Below are positions 5,132 to 6,163 of a DNA stretch of 6,163 bases, piece after piece (the stretch's first letter is position 1; each line of letters opens with the position of its first letter). Source of the DNA: an uncultured Bacillota bacterium (lineage in GTDB: Bacteria; Bacillota_I; Bacilli_A; RF39; UBA660). The notes under the pieces were generated by a model. That model was not told where the DNA came from, did no database searches, and saw only the letters and a program-made list of their open reading frames with translations. The stretch lies in the NCBI GenBank assembly GCA_947383065.1, contig CANDCB010000063.1, positions 1 to 6,163 of the forward strand, given 5' to 3'. A program made the position numbers and the translations under genes.

Positions 5132-6163
5132 TTATTTTTTATACTTTGATGCCGCTTCTATAAATGATTTAAATAAAGGATGTGGTCTATTTGGACGAGA
5201 TTTAAATTCTGGATGAAATTGACATGCAATATAGTGAGGATGACTTGGTAACTCAATTATTTCAACCAAATTTGCTTGAGGATTTATTCCCGAAAAAACC
5301 AGACCTTTTTCTTCTAAAATGGCTTTATAAGAATTGTTAAATTCATAACGATGACGATGTCTTTCAAGAATTGTATCAGTTTTATAATCATTATAAGCCA
5401 ACGTACCTTTTTGTAAAGAACATTCATAATTTCCTAAACGTAATGTTCCACCCATATTAATAACTTGTTTTTGACTAGACATTAAATCAATAATTGCATT
5501 TTTACATAAAGGATTAAATTCTGTTGAATTAGCATCACTAATTCCACAAACATTACGAGCAAACTCAATAGTAGCAATTTGCATACCTAGACATAATCCT
5601 AGAAATGGAATTTTATTTTCACGAGCATAGTTGGCTGCTTTTATCATACCTTCTATTCCACGCGAACCAAAACCACCAGGAATAATTATTCCTTTCGCAT
5701 TCTTAAATGTTTCATATAAATTTACTTTAGGATCTTCAAGCTTTTCAGAATCAACCCAGTTTATTTTAACTTTAATACTCAAAGGATATCCAGCATGTTT
5801 TAATGATTCAACTACTGAAATGTATGCATCATGTAATTCAACATATTTTCCAACCAAAGCAATTTCAATTTCTTCTTTTAAATTATCGGTAGTTTTTACC
5901 AATCGTTCCCAATCTTTAATATTTATCTTACTTACTTCTAAACCAAAATGATTTAAAATAATTTCATCTATGTTTTGGTCATGATAAATTAACGGAATAC
6001 TATAGACATTTGTTACATCAGGAGATGATATAACACTTGATGATGGAATACTACAAAACATTGATATTTTCTTTTTCAAATCTTCATCAAGCATAATTGG
6101 TGTACGACAAACAATTATATCTGGTTGAATACCCACACCACGAAGTTCAATTACAGAATGTTG
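5132..6163 (-). CDS. pyrG: CTP synthase, C-terminal 343 residues (5'-truncated at window edge)
   Basis: CTP synthase makes CTP from UTP, ATP and glutamine in the cytoplasm, the last step of pyrimidine nucleotide synthesis. The frame is open to the right edge. The GTG at 6136 is internal, since codons beyond it read QHSVIELRG directly before VGIQPDIIVCRTP, a classic PyrG block. Family members are about 535 residues, so roughly 190 N-terminal residues, including the ATP-binding P-loop, lie outside. Visible are the end of the synthetase domain (to about residue 85 of this fragment) and the class I glutamine amidotransferase domain: IIPGGFGSRG (159-168) for the oxyanion region, the nucleophile Cys in GLCLGMQIA (C191, codon 5593-5591), RHRHRYEFN (268-276), and the His-Glu pair in CQFHPEFKSRP (H317, E319). 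All catalytic residues are intact. It ends in a lysine-rich tail 18 bp from the shared terminator. Upstream control regions are not in the window. Confidence 0.97.
   Translation of the reverse strand, partial: QHSVIELRGVGIQPDIIVCRTPIMLDEDLKKKISMFCSIPSSSVISSPDVTNVYSIPLIYHDQNIDEIILNHFGLEVSKINIKDWERLVKTTDNLKEEIEIALVGKYVELHDAYISVVESLKHAGYPLSIKVKINWVDSEKLEDPKVNLYETFKNAKGIIIPGGFGSRGIEGMIKAANYARENKIPFLGLCLGMQIATIEFARNVCGISDANSTEFNPLCKNAIIDLMSSQKQVINMGGTLRLGNYECSLQKGTLAYNDYKTDTILERHRHRYEFNNSYKAILEEKGLVFSGINPQANLVEIIELPSHPHYIACQFHPEFKSRPNRPHPLFKSFIEAASKYKK

Noticed and set aside
1..6163. Recoded genome (TGA as Trp), given the very low G+C and Mollicutes-like composition
   Set aside because: Trp positions checked in the DUF2099-like protein use TGG, and the genes end in TAA or TAG with no in-frame TGA, so nothing shows recoding.
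1..6163. Insertion sequence, prophage, CRISPR or tRNA content
   Set aside because: I saw no transposase or integrase frame, no regularly spaced repeats, no target-site duplications and no cloverleaf-like sequence on either strand.

Overview
The window is a strongly AT-rich stretch (G+C roughly 25-30% by eye) from a bacterium. Purine-rich Shine-Dalgarno sites, AT-rich sigma-A type promoters, standard-code reading frames (Trp is TGG, and every stop seen is TAA or TAG) and the gene families all point to a low-GC Bacillota/Firmicutes member. It may be a gut Bacilli or Clostridia-like lineage; the sequence does not fix the genus. No rRNA, tRNA, CRISPR array or mobile element is visible, and no gene-free gap exceeds about 140 bases.

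Layout. (1) Positions 3-602 (+) hold the C-terminal 199 residues of a MacB/FtsX-type ABC permease, open at the left edge. It meets (2) a short YitT-family membrane protein (628-1230, -) tail to tail across a bidirectional terminator that overlaps the end of yitT. (3) A LysR-type regulator (1310-2197, -) lies just upstream of the YitT gene on the same strand and could share its transcript. (4) Divergent from the regulator is a 595-residue protein (2336-4123, +). Its C-terminal half resembles DUF2099, the 'methanogenesis marker protein 8' family, and it also has an N-terminal half I cannot assign and a cysteine-rich tail. (5) A membrane-anchored SleB-like cell-wall hydrolase (4199-5041, +) has its own near-consensus extended -10 promoter. 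(6) A second bidirectional terminator separates it from the convergent 3' two thirds of pyrG, CTP synthase (5132-6163, -), open at the right edge.

The part most worth attention is the regulator/DUF2099-like pair. Their start codons are about 140 bp apart, the two predicted promoters overlap, and the region holds an 8-bp perfect inverted repeat (ATAATGCA-N14-TGCATTAT) plus AT-rich dyads. This is the classic layout of a LysR regulator controlling a divergent target and itself. The target would be a protein of unknown function whose best-known relatives belong to methanogenic archaea, although nothing else here suggests methanogenesis. The permease, hydrolase and pyrG look like ordinary independent neighbours.
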